Assembly: GCA_017347485.1 (NCBI GenBank)
Contig: AP021857.1
Location: 2,213,390 to 2,277,389, forward strand
Direction of reading: 5' to 3'
Source: Candidatus Desulfobacillus denitrificans
Lineage (GTDB): Bacteria > Pseudomonadota > Gammaproteobacteria > Burkholderiales > Rhodocyclaceae
Length of the DNA stretch: 64,000 bases
In this document: in pieces, positions 52,781 to 61,600 of the stretch
How the letters are laid out: every line of letters starts with the position of its first letter
How positions within the stretch are numbered: position 1 is the first letter of the stretch
Program-made: the position numbers and the translations under genes
The notes under the pieces: generated by a model
What the model was told of the DNA's origin: nothing
Database searches by the model: none
What the model saw: the letters and a program-made list of their open reading frames with translations, nothing else

Positions 52781-53710
52781 TCAGCCGAGGGTGGTGTCGA
52801 GCACCATCATGACGGCGAAGCCGGCCATGAGGCCGAGGGTCGCCGGTGTCTGATGGCCGTTGCGGTGCGTCTCGGGAATGACTTCGTGGGAGACGACGTA
52901 GATCATCGCGCCGCCGGCCAGGCCGAGGCCGATCGGATAGGCGACGGCCAGCCCGCTGGCCAGGCCGACGCCGATCAGCGCACCGATCGGCTCGAGCAGG
53001 CCGCTGGCGGCGGCAACGCCGACGGCCGGCGCGGGCGCGAAGCCGGCGCTGCGCAGGGCCAGCGCCACGGCCAGCCCCTCCGGGATGTCCTGCAAGACGA
53101 TGGCGGTGGCCAGCGGCAGGCCGATGCTCATGTCGCCGTGGGCAAAGCCGACGCCGATGGCCATGCCTTCCGGCAGGTTGTGCAGGGCGATGGCGAAGAC
53201 GAACAACCAGACGCGGCCGCAGCGCTCGTGGCCCGGCCCGCAGGGCCCGCTCTTGTCGTGCTCGTGCGGCGTGAATTCGTCGAGGCCGAGCATCAGCAGC
53301 ACGCCGAGCGCCATGCCGAGCACCACGATGCCGGCGCCGAGGCCCTTGTGGCCGAGGAGGGCGCTGCCCGCCTCCAGTCCCGGCAGCAGCAGCGAGAAGG
53401 CGCTGGCGGCGAGCATCATGCCGGCCGCCAGGCCGAGCATGGTGTCTTCGGCGCGCTGCGGAATGCCGCGCAGGAACAAGGCCGGCACGGCGCCCAGCGC
53501 GGTGGCGGCAAAGCCGGCGCCGCCGCCGAGGAGCGCGTAGCGCAGCCCCACCCTCGCCTCGCCGGCCAGCACCTGCGCCAGGCTTTGCGCCAGCAGGGCG
53601 GCGACCGCGAGCAGCGACAGGCCCAGTCCGGCGGCGGCGAAGGCATGCGCGCGCGCATGGGCGCGCAGCGCGCCAAGCCAGCCGTCTTGTGTCGGGCGAG
53701 CGATGTCCAT
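52781..53710 (-). CDS. ZIP-family metal transporter (GufA/ZupT type)
   Basis: 309 residues with eight TM helices. Metal-site motifs ALHNLPEGMAIGVGF and IVLQDIPEGLAVALAL are complete; a His/Cys-rich loop (HEHDKSGPCGPGHERC) sits between helices. Imports divalent Zn, Fe or Mn. The N-terminal extension of about 60 residues adds an extra hydrophobic pair. Confidence 0.92.
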   Translation of the reverse strand: MDIARPTQDGWLGALRAHARAHAFAAAGLGLSLLAVAALLAQSLAQVLAGEARVGLRYALLGGGAGFAATALGAVPALFLRGIPQRAEDTMLGLAAGMMLAASAFSLLLPGLEAGSALLGHKGLGAGIVVLGMALGVLLMLGLDEFTPHEHDKSGPCGPGHERCGRVWLFVFAIALHNLPEGMAIGVGFAHGDMSIGLPLATAIVLQDIPEGLAVALALRSAGFAPAPAVGVAAASGLLEPIGALIGVGLASGLAVAYPIGLGLAGGAMIYVVSHEVIPETHRNGHQTPATLGLMAGFAVMMVLDTTLG

Positions 53711-53772
53711 GTGCGAAAGTATAGGGCGTGCGGGAGCCTGCCTGTGGCGTTGGTCGCGGCCGGCGGCCCCGC

Positions 53773-54927
53773 TCAGTGCTCGCGTCCGTCGATGCGCGGC
53801 GCGAACAGGAAAGGCATCACGCGCCAGGCGAGGATGGCAAAGGCGGCGGCCCAGCCGGCGGCAGCCAGCTCGACCCAGAGCAGGTAGGCGCCGGGCGCCA
53901 GCTGCGGCGCCACGACGCGCAGCGCCAGCGCGGCGATCATGAGCCACAGCACTGCCTTGTCGATCGTCTCGAACGCCACCTTGCGGCCGGTGTGGCCTTT
54001 CGAGATGCGCACGATCATGGCGGGAATGATCAGACCCATCACGCCGAAGGTGAACAGGTGGGTGGTGACGCTGCCGACCCACACGGTTTGCGCCAGCTGC
54101 TCGAAGGCGACGACGAGCAGTTGCAGCACGATGGCGAGATAGCCCAGGTACATGATGGCGACGTCGAGGCGGGAGAAGCCGCGCCCCGGATGCCAGAAGG
54201 CAAAGCGGCCGATCAGCAGCACGGCCAGCAGCACGGCCAGCCCGCCCTGCAAGGCCGGCGGCAGGAAGCCGGCGAAGGCCAGCGCCAGCGCCAGAACCTT
54301 GATGGCATCGTCGAGCAGGGTGTGGCGCAGGATCTCGGCCTTGAAGACCCCTTTCATGAAATCGGTCAGCGTGCGCTCCAGCATGATGAGGAAGACCAGG
54401 CGAAACAGCCCGAGCGTCATGAGCTGGCCAACCTGCGACCAGTGCCCGTCGAACTGCAGGGCCTTCGACAGCGGAAACAGCGGCAGCAGGATCAGAAAAT
54501 ACACATTGTCGCGGCGGTAGCCGTCGTTCGCGCGGTGGCGCAGCAGCGAGGCCATCACCATCGCCACGACGGCCACCAGAAACAGCTGGTTGGAGAGCTG
54601 GAACAGCGGCGCCGGCCAGGCGCCGCCGTACCACATGCCGAGGCGCTCGAAGCACCAGGCGGCGGCGAGGAACACCAGCCAGCCGCCGTGGTAGCCGCGG
54701 ATCTTCACCCAGTTCTTGCTGGCGGTGAGCAGGAAGCCGCCGAGCATGGCCCAGCCGAAGCCGAAGAACATCTCGTGGGCATGCCACTGGATCGACGTGA
54801 AGCCGGCCGCCGGCGCCTCGATGAGCCCGGCAAACATCAGCGCCCACAGCAGCGGCAGGACGATGCCGGACAGGCAGGCCAGCGCGAAGAAGGGCCGAAA
54901 GCCGACCAGCCAGAGGGGATGGCGCAT
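53773..54927 (-). CDS. nnrS: NnrS-family heme-copper membrane protein (first copy)
   Basis: 384 residues with about 12 TM helices; starts RHPLWLVGFRPFFALACLSG, with WHAHEMFFGFGWAMLGGFLLT and several membrane His residues. NnrS proteins mitigate nitrosative stress in denitrifiers. ATG 54927 overlaps the copZ stop, so it is expressed with the copper chaperone. Confidence 0.93.
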   Translation of the reverse strand: MRHPLWLVGFRPFFALACLSGIVLPLLWALMFAGLIEAPAAGFTSIQWHAHEMFFGFGWAMLGGFLLTASKNWVKIRGYHGGWLVFLAAAWCFERLGMWYGGAWPAPLFQLSNQLFLVAVVAMVMASLLRHRANDGYRRDNVYFLILLPLFPLSKALQFDGHWSQVGQLMTLGLFRLVFLIMLERTLTDFMKGVFKAEILRHTLLDDAIKVLALALAFAGFLPPALQGGLAVLLAVLLIGRFAFWHPGRGFSRLDVAIMYLGYLAIVLQLLVVAFEQLAQTVWVGSVTTHLFTFGVMGLIIPAMIVRISKGHTGRKVAFETIDKAVLWLMIAALALRVVAPQLAPGAYLLWVELAAAGWAAAFAILAWRVMPFLFAPRIDGREH

Positions 54928-55133
54928 CACTGCGCTTCGAACCCCGCCTCGAGGATGGCGCGCATCATCTCCTCGCGCGTGACGCGGCCGGCCTCGTACT
55001 CGACCAGGGCGCGCTTCTCCTCCAGCGAGACGTCGGCCTTCGCCACGCCGGGCAGGGCGCAGAGCACGCCGGTGACGCTCTTCACGCAGCCGCCGCAGGA
55101 CATGCCTTCGATCTTGATGGTGGTGGTTTCCAT
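54927..55133 (-). CDS. copZ: Copper chaperone CopZ-like HMA protein
   Basis: 68-residue ferredoxin-fold metallochaperone with GMSCGGCVKSV (MxCxxC). Delivers Cu(I), probably to the CopA ATPase upstream. ATG 55133 with SD AAAGGA. Its stop overlaps the NnrS start. Confidence 0.92.
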   Translation of the reverse strand: METTTIKIEGMSCGGCVKSVTGVLCALPGVAKADVSLEEKRALVEYEAGRVTREEMMRAILEAGFEAQ

Positions 55134-55151
55134 ATCAGTTCCTTTCAAGCT

Positions 55152-55230
55152 CGTCGTCCCCGCGGAAGCGGGGATCCATTCGCACGCTGAACGACTGCAT
55201 GGATTCCCGCCTTCGCGGAAATGACGTCGT
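55152..55230. repeat. REP-like pair of hairpins (second locus)
   Basis: CCCCGC with GCGGGG (55158–55173), and TTCCCGC with GCGGAA (55204–55220), the whole arranged as an inverted pair (GGATCCAT facing ATGGATTC). Same family as 29694–29766. Confidence 0.75.
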
Positions 55231-55239
55231 CAGCCCATA

Positions 55240-55722
55240 TCAGCAGGGCTTGCCGGGCCGGCAGCCCTTCAGCACCCACAACGAAATGATGCCGGCGGCC
55301 TCGTCGGCGCGCGCCTTGCGCGCCAGCGACAGCGGCGTGCGCCCGCCCGTGGACTTGGCGTTCACCTCGGCGCCGGCCTCGAGCAGCAGCCGCGCCGCCT
55401 CCGAACGGCCGGCATAGGCCGCCAGGTGCAGCGGCGTGTTGTCTTCCTTGTCGCGCGCATTGACGTCGGCGCCGGCGGCGATCAGCGCCTTCAGCGGCCC
55501 GCTGTCGGCATTCGTCGCGGCCAGGTGCAGCGGCGTCGCGCCGAGCTGGTTGCGCGCATCGCGGGCGGCGGCGTCGGCCTCGAGGAGCTTCCGCATCTCG
55601 GCGGCGGTGCCGAGGCGGGCGGCGTCGAAGACCGGCGGCTCGTTGGCGCCGAGCGTCGTCTGCGCCAGGACCGGAAAAGTCAGTCCGCACAGCACGGCGA
55701 GGAGGATTCGGCGCAGGCTCAT
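55240..55722 (-). CDS. Exported ankyrin-repeat protein
   Basis: 160 residues: signal peptide ([19 protein letters not shown]) then about four ankyrin repeats ([51 protein letters not shown]). Periplasmic ankyrin proteins often accompany redox or metal enzymes. Its ATG overlaps the copA stop, so it is part of the copper operon. C-terminal tail CRPGKPC holds two cysteines. 25-bp motif copy 11 lies in the signal-peptide coding region. Confidence 0.85.
   Translation of the reverse strand: MSLRRILLAVLCGLTFPVLAQTTLGANEPPVFDAARLGTAAEMRKLLEADAAARDARNQLGATPLHLAATNADSGPLKALIAAGADVNARDKEDNTPLHLAAYAGRSEAARLLLEAGAEVNAKSTGGRTPLSLARKARADEAAGIISLWVLKGCRPGKPC
55675..55699 (-). repeat. Dispersed 25-bp motif, copy 11 (in ankyrin gene)
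   Basis: Minus strand: CGCCGT, octet GCTGTGCG, then GACTGACTTTT. Sense, encodes G-L-T-F of the signal peptide. Confidence 0.88.
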
Positions 55723-58112
55723 TCGCGACTCCGTTGCGGCTTCCAGCGCCGCAGCAGCAGCGAATTGCTCACCACCGAGACGGAGCTCATGGCCATCGCC
55801 GCGCCGGCGATCACCGGGCTGAGATAGCCCAGGGCGGCGAGCGGGATGCCGAGCACATTGTAGATGAAGGCGAAGAACAGGTTCTGGCGGATTTTCGCCA
55901 GCGTCGCGCGCGACAGGTCGATGGCATCGGCCGCCGAAAGCAGGTCGCTCCTCATCAGCGTCACGTCGGCCGCCTCCAGCGCCACGTCGGAGCCGCCGCC
56001 GATGGCGAAGGAAACATCCGCCGCCGCCAGCGCCGGCGCGTCGTTGATGCCGTCGCCGACCATGCCGACGAGCTTGCCGCCGGCTTTCAGCCGCGCCACG
56101 GCGGCGGCCTTGTCCTGCGGCAGCACCTCGGCCTCGACGTGCGCGATGCCGGCTTCGCGCGCGATGGCCGCCGCCGTGGCGCGGTTGTCGCCGGTGAGCA
56201 TGACCACCTCGATGCCCTGCGCGCTGAGCCGCTCGACCGCCTCGCGCGAGGTCGGCCGCAGGCGGTCGGCGATGCCGAGGAGGCCGAGAAAAGTCGGTCC
56301 GCGCGAGACGGCGACAACGCTCTTGCCGGCCCCGGCGAGCTGGACGAGCAGGGCCTGCGGCACCGCCACCCCCCGCTCGGCGAGGAAGGCCGGCGAGCCG
56401 AGCGCGTATGCTTCGCCGCCGAGCGTGGCCGTCAGGCCCTTGCCCGCCACGGCGCGCAATTCGTCCGGCTGGGCCAAGGCGTGCCCCTCCTCCCGCGCCC
56501 GCGCCACGACGGCCTCGGCGAGCGGATGCGTGCTGCCCTGCTCGAGGCTCGCCGCCGCGCGCAGCAGCCCGGCGGCGTCCGCGCCGCCGGCGGGCAGCAC
56601 GTCGGTCACCGCCGGCTGGCCCAGGGTCAGCGTGCCGGTCTTGTCGACGGCCAGCACCTCGACGTTCTTCGCCAGTTCCAGCGCCTGGGCGTTTTTCACC
56701 AGGATGCCGGCGGCGGCGCCGCGCCCGGTGCCGACCATGATCGCCGTCGGCGTCGCCAGCCCCAGCGCGCAGGGACAGGCGATCACCAGCACGGCCACCG
56801 CGTTCACCAGCGCGTTCGTGAAGTCGCCGGTGAAGGCCCACCAGCCGGCGAAGGCGGCGAGCGCGATGGCCGTCACCACCGGCACGAAGATGGCCGAGAT
56901 GCGGTCGGCCAGGCGCTGCACCGGCGCCTTCGAGCCCTGCGCCTGCTCGACCATGCGGATGATGCCGGCGAGCAGGGTGTGGCTGCCGACGCCGGTGGCG
57001 CGGCAGCGCATCAGCCCTTCGCCGTTCACCGTGGCGGCGAACACCTTGTCGCCCGGCTGCTTGGCCACCGGCAGGCTCTCGCCGGTGAGCATGGCCTCGT
57101 TGACGCTGGAGGCGCCCTCCGCCACTTCGCCGTCGACCGGCACGCTCTCGCCCGGCCGCACGACGAAGACGTCGCCCGGATTCAGGCTCGCCACCGGCAC
57201 TTCGACGATCTCGCCGTCGCGCACGACGCGCGCCGTCTGCGGCTGCAGGCGGATCAGCGCCTCGATGGCGGCGGAGGTCTTCGCCTTGGCGCGCGCCTCC
57301 ATCAGCTTGCCGAGCAGCACCAGCGTGATCACCGAGGCCGAGGCCTCGAAATAGACGTGCTGGTGGTGCAGATCGAGCACCAGCACCACCGTGCTGTAGA
57401 GCCAGGCCATCGAGGTGCCGAGCGCCACCAGCACGTCCATGTTGCCGCTGCCGCCGCGCAGGGAGTGATAGGCCCCGACGAAGAAGCGCCAGCCGATCCA
57501 GAACTGCACCGGCGTGGCGAGCAGGAATTGCAGCCAGCGCGGCAGTTCGACGTGGCTGCCGGAGAACATCCACAGCATCTGCGCCGCCAGCGGCAGGGTG
57601 AGGACGACGGAGATGCGAAAGCGCCGCATCTCGGCGCGGTAGGCCGCCGCCTTGCGCTCCCGTTCGAGGGCGCGGGTGTCGCCGGTCGATTCGCGCGCCT
57701 CGTAGCCGGCGCGGCGCACGGCGGCGATCAGGCCGGCGGCGTCGGCCTGGCCCGGCCGGTAGCGGACGCTCGCCTTCTCGCTGGCGAAATTCACGTTCGC
57801 CTCGACGCCGGGCAGCCGGTTCAGCACCGTCTCGATGCGCGTGGCGCAGGCGGCGCAGGTCATGCCGGAAATGGCCAGGTCGAGCGACTGCGGCGGCACC
57901 TTGAAGCCGGTCTTCTCGATGGTTTCGACCAGCCTGGACACGCCGACGGCGGCGCCGTCGAAGGCGACATGGGCGCGCTCGCTGGCGAAGTTCACCGCCG
58001 CCTCGACGCCGGGCAGCTTGTTGAGCTGGCGCTCGATGCGCGCGGCGCAGGCGGCGCAGGTCATGCCTTCGATGGGCAGGTCGACGACCGCGCGCGATTC
58101 AGGTGCGTTCAT
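55719..58112 (-). CDS. copA: Copper-exporting P1B-type ATPase
   Basis: 797 residues. Two N-terminal HMA domains, each with GMTCAACA; eight TM helices with CPC in [16 protein letters not shown]; phosphorylation site DKTGTLT; HP motif [10 protein letters not shown]; hinge [10 protein letters not shown]. Exports Cu(I) to the periplasm or, as in FixI/CtpA types, supplies cbb3 oxidase assembly. The adjacent SafE-type and hemN/fnr genes fit either role. Confidence 0.96.
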   Translation of the reverse strand: MNAPESRAVVDLPIEGMTCAACAARIERQLNKLPGVEAAVNFASERAHVAFDGAAVGVSRLVETIEKTGFKVPPQSLDLAISGMTCAACATRIETVLNRLPGVEANVNFASEKASVRYRPGQADAAGLIAAVRRAGYEARESTGDTRALERERKAAAYRAEMRRFRISVVLTLPLAAQMLWMFSGSHVELPRWLQFLLATPVQFWIGWRFFVGAYHSLRGGSGNMDVLVALGTSMAWLYSTVVLVLDLHHQHVYFEASASVITLVLLGKLMEARAKAKTSAAIEALIRLQPQTARVVRDGEIVEVPVASLNPGDVFVVRPGESVPVDGEVAEGASSVNEAMLTGESLPVAKQPGDKVFAATVNGEGLMRCRATGVGSHTLLAGIIRMVEQAQGSKAPVQRLADRISAIFVPVVTAIALAAFAGWWAFTGDFTNALVNAVAVLVIACPCALGLATPTAIMVGTGRGAAAGILVKNAQALELAKNVEVLAVDKTGTLTLGQPAVTDVLPAGGADAAGLLRAAASLEQGSTHPLAEAVVARAREEGHALAQPDELRAVAGKGLTATLGGEAYALGSPAFLAERGVAVPQALLVQLAGAGKSVVAVSRGPTFLGLLGIADRLRPTSREAVERLSAQGIEVVMLTGDNRATAAAIAREAGIAHVEAEVLPQDKAAAVARLKAGGKLVGMVGDGINDAPALAAADVSFAIGGGSDVALEAADVTLMRSDLLSAADAIDLSRATLAKIRQNLFFAFIYNVLGIPLAALGYLSPVIAGAAMAMSSVSVVSNSLLLRRWKPQRSRE
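56289..56313 (-). repeat. Dispersed 25-bp motif, copy 12 (in copA)
   Basis: Minus strand: CGCCGT, octet CTCGCGCG, then GACCGACTTTT (one mismatch). Sense, encodes G-P-T-F. Confidence 0.75.
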
Positions 58113-58121
58113 GCCGCAATT

Positions 58122-58826
58122 CTAGACCGCGCAGACGATGCCCTGCCAGAGGCGTCCGCCAAGCGTCGTCGCATTCAACAGTCCCCACACGCCGAAGCCG
58201 AGCACCAGCAGGCCGGAGCCGAGGCGCAGCGGGCGCCCCTGCACGATGTCGCGGAAGCGCCGCAGCAGATAGCCGGCCAGCAGCAGGTTGGGCAGCGTGC
58301 CCAGGCCGAAGGCCAGCATCAGTCCGGCGCCGCGCAGGGCGCTGCCGGTGAGCAGCGTCATCGAGAGCACGGAATACACCATGCCGCAGGGCAGGAATCC
58401 CCACACCACGCCGAGGGGATAGGCGCGCGCCACGCGGGTGGCGGGCAGGAAGCGGCGCGTCAGCGGCTGGATGCGCCGCCAGAGCTTCTGGCCGCCGCGC
58501 TCGAGAAAAGCCAGTCCCTGCGGCACGCCGATCAGGTACAGCCCGAGGCCGACCAGCAGCAGGTTGGCCAGCACGTAGAGCGTGATCTGCACCGGCAGGG
58601 CGCCCTCGAGCAGCAGGCCGGCCTGGCCGACGGCGCCGAGCGCGGCGCCGGCCAGGGCATAGCCGGAGATGCGGCCGAAGTTGTAGGCCAGCTGCAGGGG
58701 CCACTGCGAACGGCCGGGCGGCAGGCCGGCCGACAGCGCGCCGACGATGCCGCCGCACATCGCCATGCAGTGCGTGCCGCCGAGCAGGCCGACGAGGAAG
58801 ACGGCGATGTAACCGGTGTCGGGCAT
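58122..58826 (-). CDS. TauE/SafE-type membrane protein (cytochrome oxidase biogenesis group)
   Basis: 234 residues, six TM helices. GLLGGTHCMAMCGGIVGAL at the N-terminus and GFLPCGMVYSVLSM in the second half are the paired Cys/Met motifs of the DsbD-like sulfite-exporter subgroup commonly beside cbb3 oxidase and CopA/FixI genes. A copper or heme maturation role is inferred. Located 9 bp before copA. Confidence 0.85.
   Translation of the reverse strand: MPDTGYIAVFLVGLLGGTHCMAMCGGIVGALSAGLPPGRSQWPLQLAYNFGRISGYALAGAALGAVGQAGLLLEGALPVQITLYVLANLLLVGLGLYLIGVPQGLAFLERGGQKLWRRIQPLTRRFLPATRVARAYPLGVVWGFLPCGMVYSVLSMTLLTGSALRGAGLMLAFGLGTLPNLLLAGYLLRRFRDIVQGRPLRLGSGLLVLGFGVWGLLNATTLGGRLWQGIVCAV
58506..58530 (-). 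repeat. Dispersed 25-bp motif, copy 13 (in TauE/SafE gene)
   Basis: Minus strand: CGGCGT, octet GCCGCAGG, then GACTGGCTTTT (one mismatch in each block). Sense, encodes G-L-A-F. Confidence 0.68.
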
Positions 58827-58835
58827 GCGTTTGGC

Positions 58836-58922
58836 GTTTCGCGTTTGGAGTTTCGGGTTTCGGGTCCAACCGCCAATGTCCCGGCAAGCGCGGGTTCCAA
58901 CTCGAAACCCGGAGCGCGAAAC
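58836..58922. repeat. Imperfect inverted repeat with GTTTCGCG and CGGGTTTCG blocks
   Basis: Left arm GTTTCGCGTTTGGAG followed by TTTCGGGTTTCGGG; right arm carries CGAAACCCGGAGCGCGAAAC. Folds into a long interrupted hairpin between hemN and the TauE/SafE gene; T-rich runs of this kind recur as extragenic repeats in many genomes. Confidence 0.65.
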
Positions 58923-60317
58923 TCAGATGACCTTCGAGTAGCGCGCCCGCTCGCGGTCGGCGCGCAGGTAGCGGTCGAACACCATGGCGATGGCGCGCAC
59001 CAGCATGCGGCCGCGCGGCTCGACGCTGATCCACTTCTCGTCGAGGCTGATGAGGCCGCCCTTCTCCATCTCGCGCAGGTCGGCGATCTCGTCGGCGAAG
59101 TAGCGCCGGAAGTCGATCAGGTGGGCGACTTCCAGCGCCTCGATGGAGACCTCGAAGTGGCACATCAGGGCCTGGATGATGGAGCGGCGCAGCAGGTCGT
59201 CGGGCGTCAGCTCGATGCCGCGATACACCGGCAGCACGCCGTTGTCGAGGCGGTCGTAGTACTCGTCGAGCGTCTTGACGTTCTGGCAGTAGCTGGGGCC
59301 GACCATGCTGATGGCGGAGATGCCGAAGGACATCATGTCGCACTCGGCGTGCGTCGAATAGCCCTGGAAGTTGCGGTGCAGGCGGCCCTGGCGCTGCGCC
59401 ACGGTCAGCTCGTCGTCCGGCTTGGCGAAGTGGTCCATGCCGATGTAGACGTAGCCGGCCTCGGTGAGGCGGCGGATGGCGAGCTGGAGAATCTGCAGCT
59501 TGGCATCGGCCGACGGCAGCTCCGCATCGGCAATGCGCCGCTGCGGCTTGAAGAGATTCGGCAGGTGGGCGTAGTTGTAGATCGACAGGCGGTCCGGCGA
59601 GAGGCGGATGACCTCTTCCAGGGTGCGGTTGAAGCTGATGACGTTCTGCCTCGGCAGGCCGTAGATGAGATCGACCGAGATCGACTTGAAGCCGTTGGCG
59701 CGCGCGGCGCGCAGCACGCTCTCGGTCTCCTCGATGCTCTGCACGCGGTTGACCGCTTTCTGCACGGCGGGGTCGAAGTCCTGCACGCCGAGGCTCATGC
59801 GGTTGAAGCCCAGCTCGCCGAGCAGGGCCACCGTCGCCGCGTCGACCTTGCGCGGGTCGACCTCGATGGAATATTCGCCGTTGGGCTGCAGGCGGAAATG
59901 CTCGCGGATCATGCCCATCAGCTGGCGCATTTCCTCGTGGGTGAGGAAGGTCGGCGTGCCGCCGCCCCAGTGCAGCTGCACCACGTCGTGGCTGCCCTCG
60001 AGATAGGCGGATTGCAGCGCCAGCTCCTTGCCCAGGTATTTCAGGTACTTGGCCGAGCGGCCGTGGTCCTTGGTGATGATCTTGTTGCAGGCGCAGTAGT
60101 AGCAGATGGTGTTGCAGAAGGGGATGTGCACGTATAATGAGAGCGGCCGGCTGATGCCGCCGACCGTGCGCTTGCCCAGCCAGAGCCGGTAGGCGTCGGC
60201 ATCGAAGGCCTCGACGAAGCGGTCGGCCGTCGGATACGAGGTGTAACGGGGTCCGTTCACGTCGAACCGGCGGATCAGCTGCGGATCGAAAACAAGATCC
60301 TGAAAAGTCGCGTTCAT
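58923..60317 (-). CDS. hemN: Oxygen-independent coproporphyrinogen III oxidase
   Basis: 464-residue radical SAM enzyme for heme synthesis without oxygen. Cluster motif CNTICYYCAC (CxxxCxxC plus C), GGGTPTFL, and C-terminal HemN domain. Divergent from fnr, whose promoter region holds an FNR-type site 87 bases upstream of this ATG, so FNR activation under low oxygen is likely. Confidence 0.96.
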   Translation of the reverse strand: MNATFQDLVFDPQLIRRFDVNGPRYTSYPTADRFVEAFDADAYRLWLGKRTVGGISRPLSLYVHIPFCNTICYYCACNKIITKDHGRSAKYLKYLGKELALQSAYLEGSHDVVQLHWGGGTPTFLTHEEMRQLMGMIREHFRLQPNGEYSIEVDPRKVDAATVALLGELGFNRMSLGVQDFDPAVQKAVNRVQSIEETESVLRAARANGFKSISVDLIYGLPRQNVISFNRTLEEVIRLSPDRLSIYNYAHLPNLFKPQRRIADAELPSADAKLQILQLAIRRLTEAGYVYIGMDHFAKPDDELTVAQRQGRLHRNFQGYSTHAECDMMSFGISAISMVGPSYCQNVKTLDEYYDRLDNGVLPVYRGIELTPDDLLRRSIIQALMCHFEVSIEALEVAHLIDFRRYFADEIADLREMEKGGLISLDEKWISVEPRGRMLVRAIAMVFDRYLRADRERARYSKVI

Positions 60318-60333
60318 GTATTGCGGTAAATTT

Positions 60334-60352
60334 TTCGGTAAGCCTTACCGAA
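60334..60352. promoter_or_regulatory. Perfect palindrome in the hemN–fnr gap
   Basis: TTCGGTAAG and CTTACCGAA around a single C, with a further CGGTAA nine bases to the left. Lies in the hemN 5' region. Could be an operator or an RNA stem; no matching regulator is known to me. Confidence 0.55.
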
Positions 60353-60403
60353 GCAGCACTGCGGAATGATGGGTGAAGATGCCGCATCGACCCGTTTATC
60401 GTA

Positions 60404-60417
60404 TTGACATGGATCAA
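60404..60417. promoter_or_regulatory. FNR-type binding site
   Basis: TTGAC, ATGG, ATCAA: one mismatch from TTGAT-N4-ATCAA. It overlaps the likely fnr start codon (ATG 60409) and lies upstream of divergent hemN. Suggests FNR autorepression and hemN activation. Confidence 0.7.
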
Positions 60418-61194
60418 AGCGACAGACCAACAGAGAGAGAAAGCGAGACGGAATTGCCCAACAAATCCGCCGTTCCCATCAGCCTGGTCGGCATCAAGGC
60501 GGCCTGTTCCCAATGCAGCCTGCACGAGCTGTGCCTCTCCGAGGGGCTGAGCAAGGAAGAACTGGCCCGGCTCGACAGCCTGGTCGGCGCCCGCCGCAAG
60601 CTGAAGCGCCAGCAGAGCCTGTACCGTGCCGGCGATGCCTTCGAAGCCCTCTACGCCGTGCGCACCGGCTTCTTCAAGACCGACGTCCTGCTCGAGGACG
60701 GCCGCGAACAGGTCACCGGCTTCCAGATGGCCGGCGAGATCCTCGGCATGGACGGCATCGGCACCGAGGTGCACACCTGCAACGCGGTGGCGCTCGAGGA
60801 CAGCGAGGTTTGCGTCATCCCCTTCGCCCTGCTCGAGCAGCTCTCGCGCGAGATCCAGGCGCTGCAGCACAACTTCCACAAGGTGATGAGCCGCGAGCTG
60901 GTGCGCGACCAGGGCCTGATGATGCTGCTCGGCACCATGCGCGCCGAGGAGCGCCTGGCCGCCTTCCTGCTCAACATGTCGCAGCGCTTCACCTCGCGCG
61001 GCTACTCGGCGGCGGAATTCCACCTGCGCATGACGCGCGAGGAGATCGGCAGCTACCTCGGGCTCAAGCTGGAGACGGTCAGCCGCGTCTTCTCGCGCTT
61101 CCAGGAGGAAGGCTTCATCGCCGTGCAGCAGAAGCACATCCGCATCCTCGACGGCGACGGCCTGCGCCGGCTGCTCAACCAGCGGTCGCGCTGA
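60409..61194 (+). CDS. fnr: FNR oxygen-sensing regulator
   Basis: 261 residues. The [4Fe-4S] ligands are C-x2-C-x5-C in ACSQCSLHELC plus Cys in EVHTCNAVAL. CRP-like barrel, then HTH TREEIGSYLGLKLETVSRVF with Glu-x-x-Ser-Arg for TTGAT recognition. Start uncertain: ATG 60409 lies inside the FNR site and lacks a Shine-Dalgarno; ATG 60379 has GGGTGAAG before it, and TTG 60454 lies beyond the site. Confidence 0.94.
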   Translation: MDQSDRPTERESETELPNKSAVPISLVGIKAACSQCSLHELCLSEGLSKEELARLDSLVGARRKLKRQQSLYRAGDAFEALYAVRTGFFKTDVLLEDGREQVTGFQMAGEILGMDGIGTEVHTCNAVALEDSEVCVIPFALLEQLSREIQALQHNFHKVMSRELVRDQGLMMLLGTMRAEERLAAFLLNMSQRFTSRGYSAAEFHLRMTREEIGSYLGLKLETVSRVFSRFQEEGFIAVQQKHIRILDGDGLRRLLNQRSR

Positions 61195-61201
61195 TCGCCT
61201 G

Positions 61202-61591
61202 TCACCACAGCGCCAGGAATCCGCGCGGGTCCTTGGTCAGCGCCACCGACACGATGTAGCCGAAGCTGGCCAGCGCGGCCAGCCAGAAACCCGCGCGCAC
61301 CGCCTTGCCGCGCCCGCGCCGCAGGGCGAACATGCCGAAGAGGATGTAGGCCAGCAGGCCGATCACCTTCGCCGTCAGCCAGCCATCCACGAAGGGATAT
61401 TGCCGCAGCTCGACGGAAAGGCCGATGGCCGCCGCCAGCAGCAGGGTGTCGTTCACGTGCGGCACCACCCGCACCCACAGCCGGTCGAGCAGCGGCGAGT
61501 CCGTCAGCATCCAGATGCCGCGCAGGAAGAAACCGGTGATGGAAATCACCACGAAAGCGACATGCAGGTGCTTCAGTACCAGATAGCTCAT
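61202..61591 (-). CDS. SirB-family membrane protein
   Basis: 129 residues with four TM helices. LVLKHLHVAFVVISITGFFLRG, HVNDTLLLAAAIGLS and FVDGWLTAKVIGLLAYILFG are the SirB2-type pattern, with conserved His residues in helix 1 and before helix 3 that could bind heme. Function unknown. 9 bp downstream of the second nnrS gene. Confidence 0.85.
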   Translation of the reverse strand: MSYLVLKHLHVAFVVISITGFFLRGIWMLTDSPLLDRLWVRVVPHVNDTLLLAAAIGLSVELRQYPFVDGWLTAKVIGLLAYILFGMFALRRGRGKAVRAGFWLAALASFGYIVSVALTKDPRGFLALW

Positions 61592-61600
61592 GAGCGGATT

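Noticed and set aside
55734..60137. Very long plus-strand open frame across copA, the TauE/SafE gene and hemN
   Set aside because: It is antisense to three well-supported genes and its translation is low-complexity His/Arg/Gln/Ala text typical of GC-rich shadow frames.
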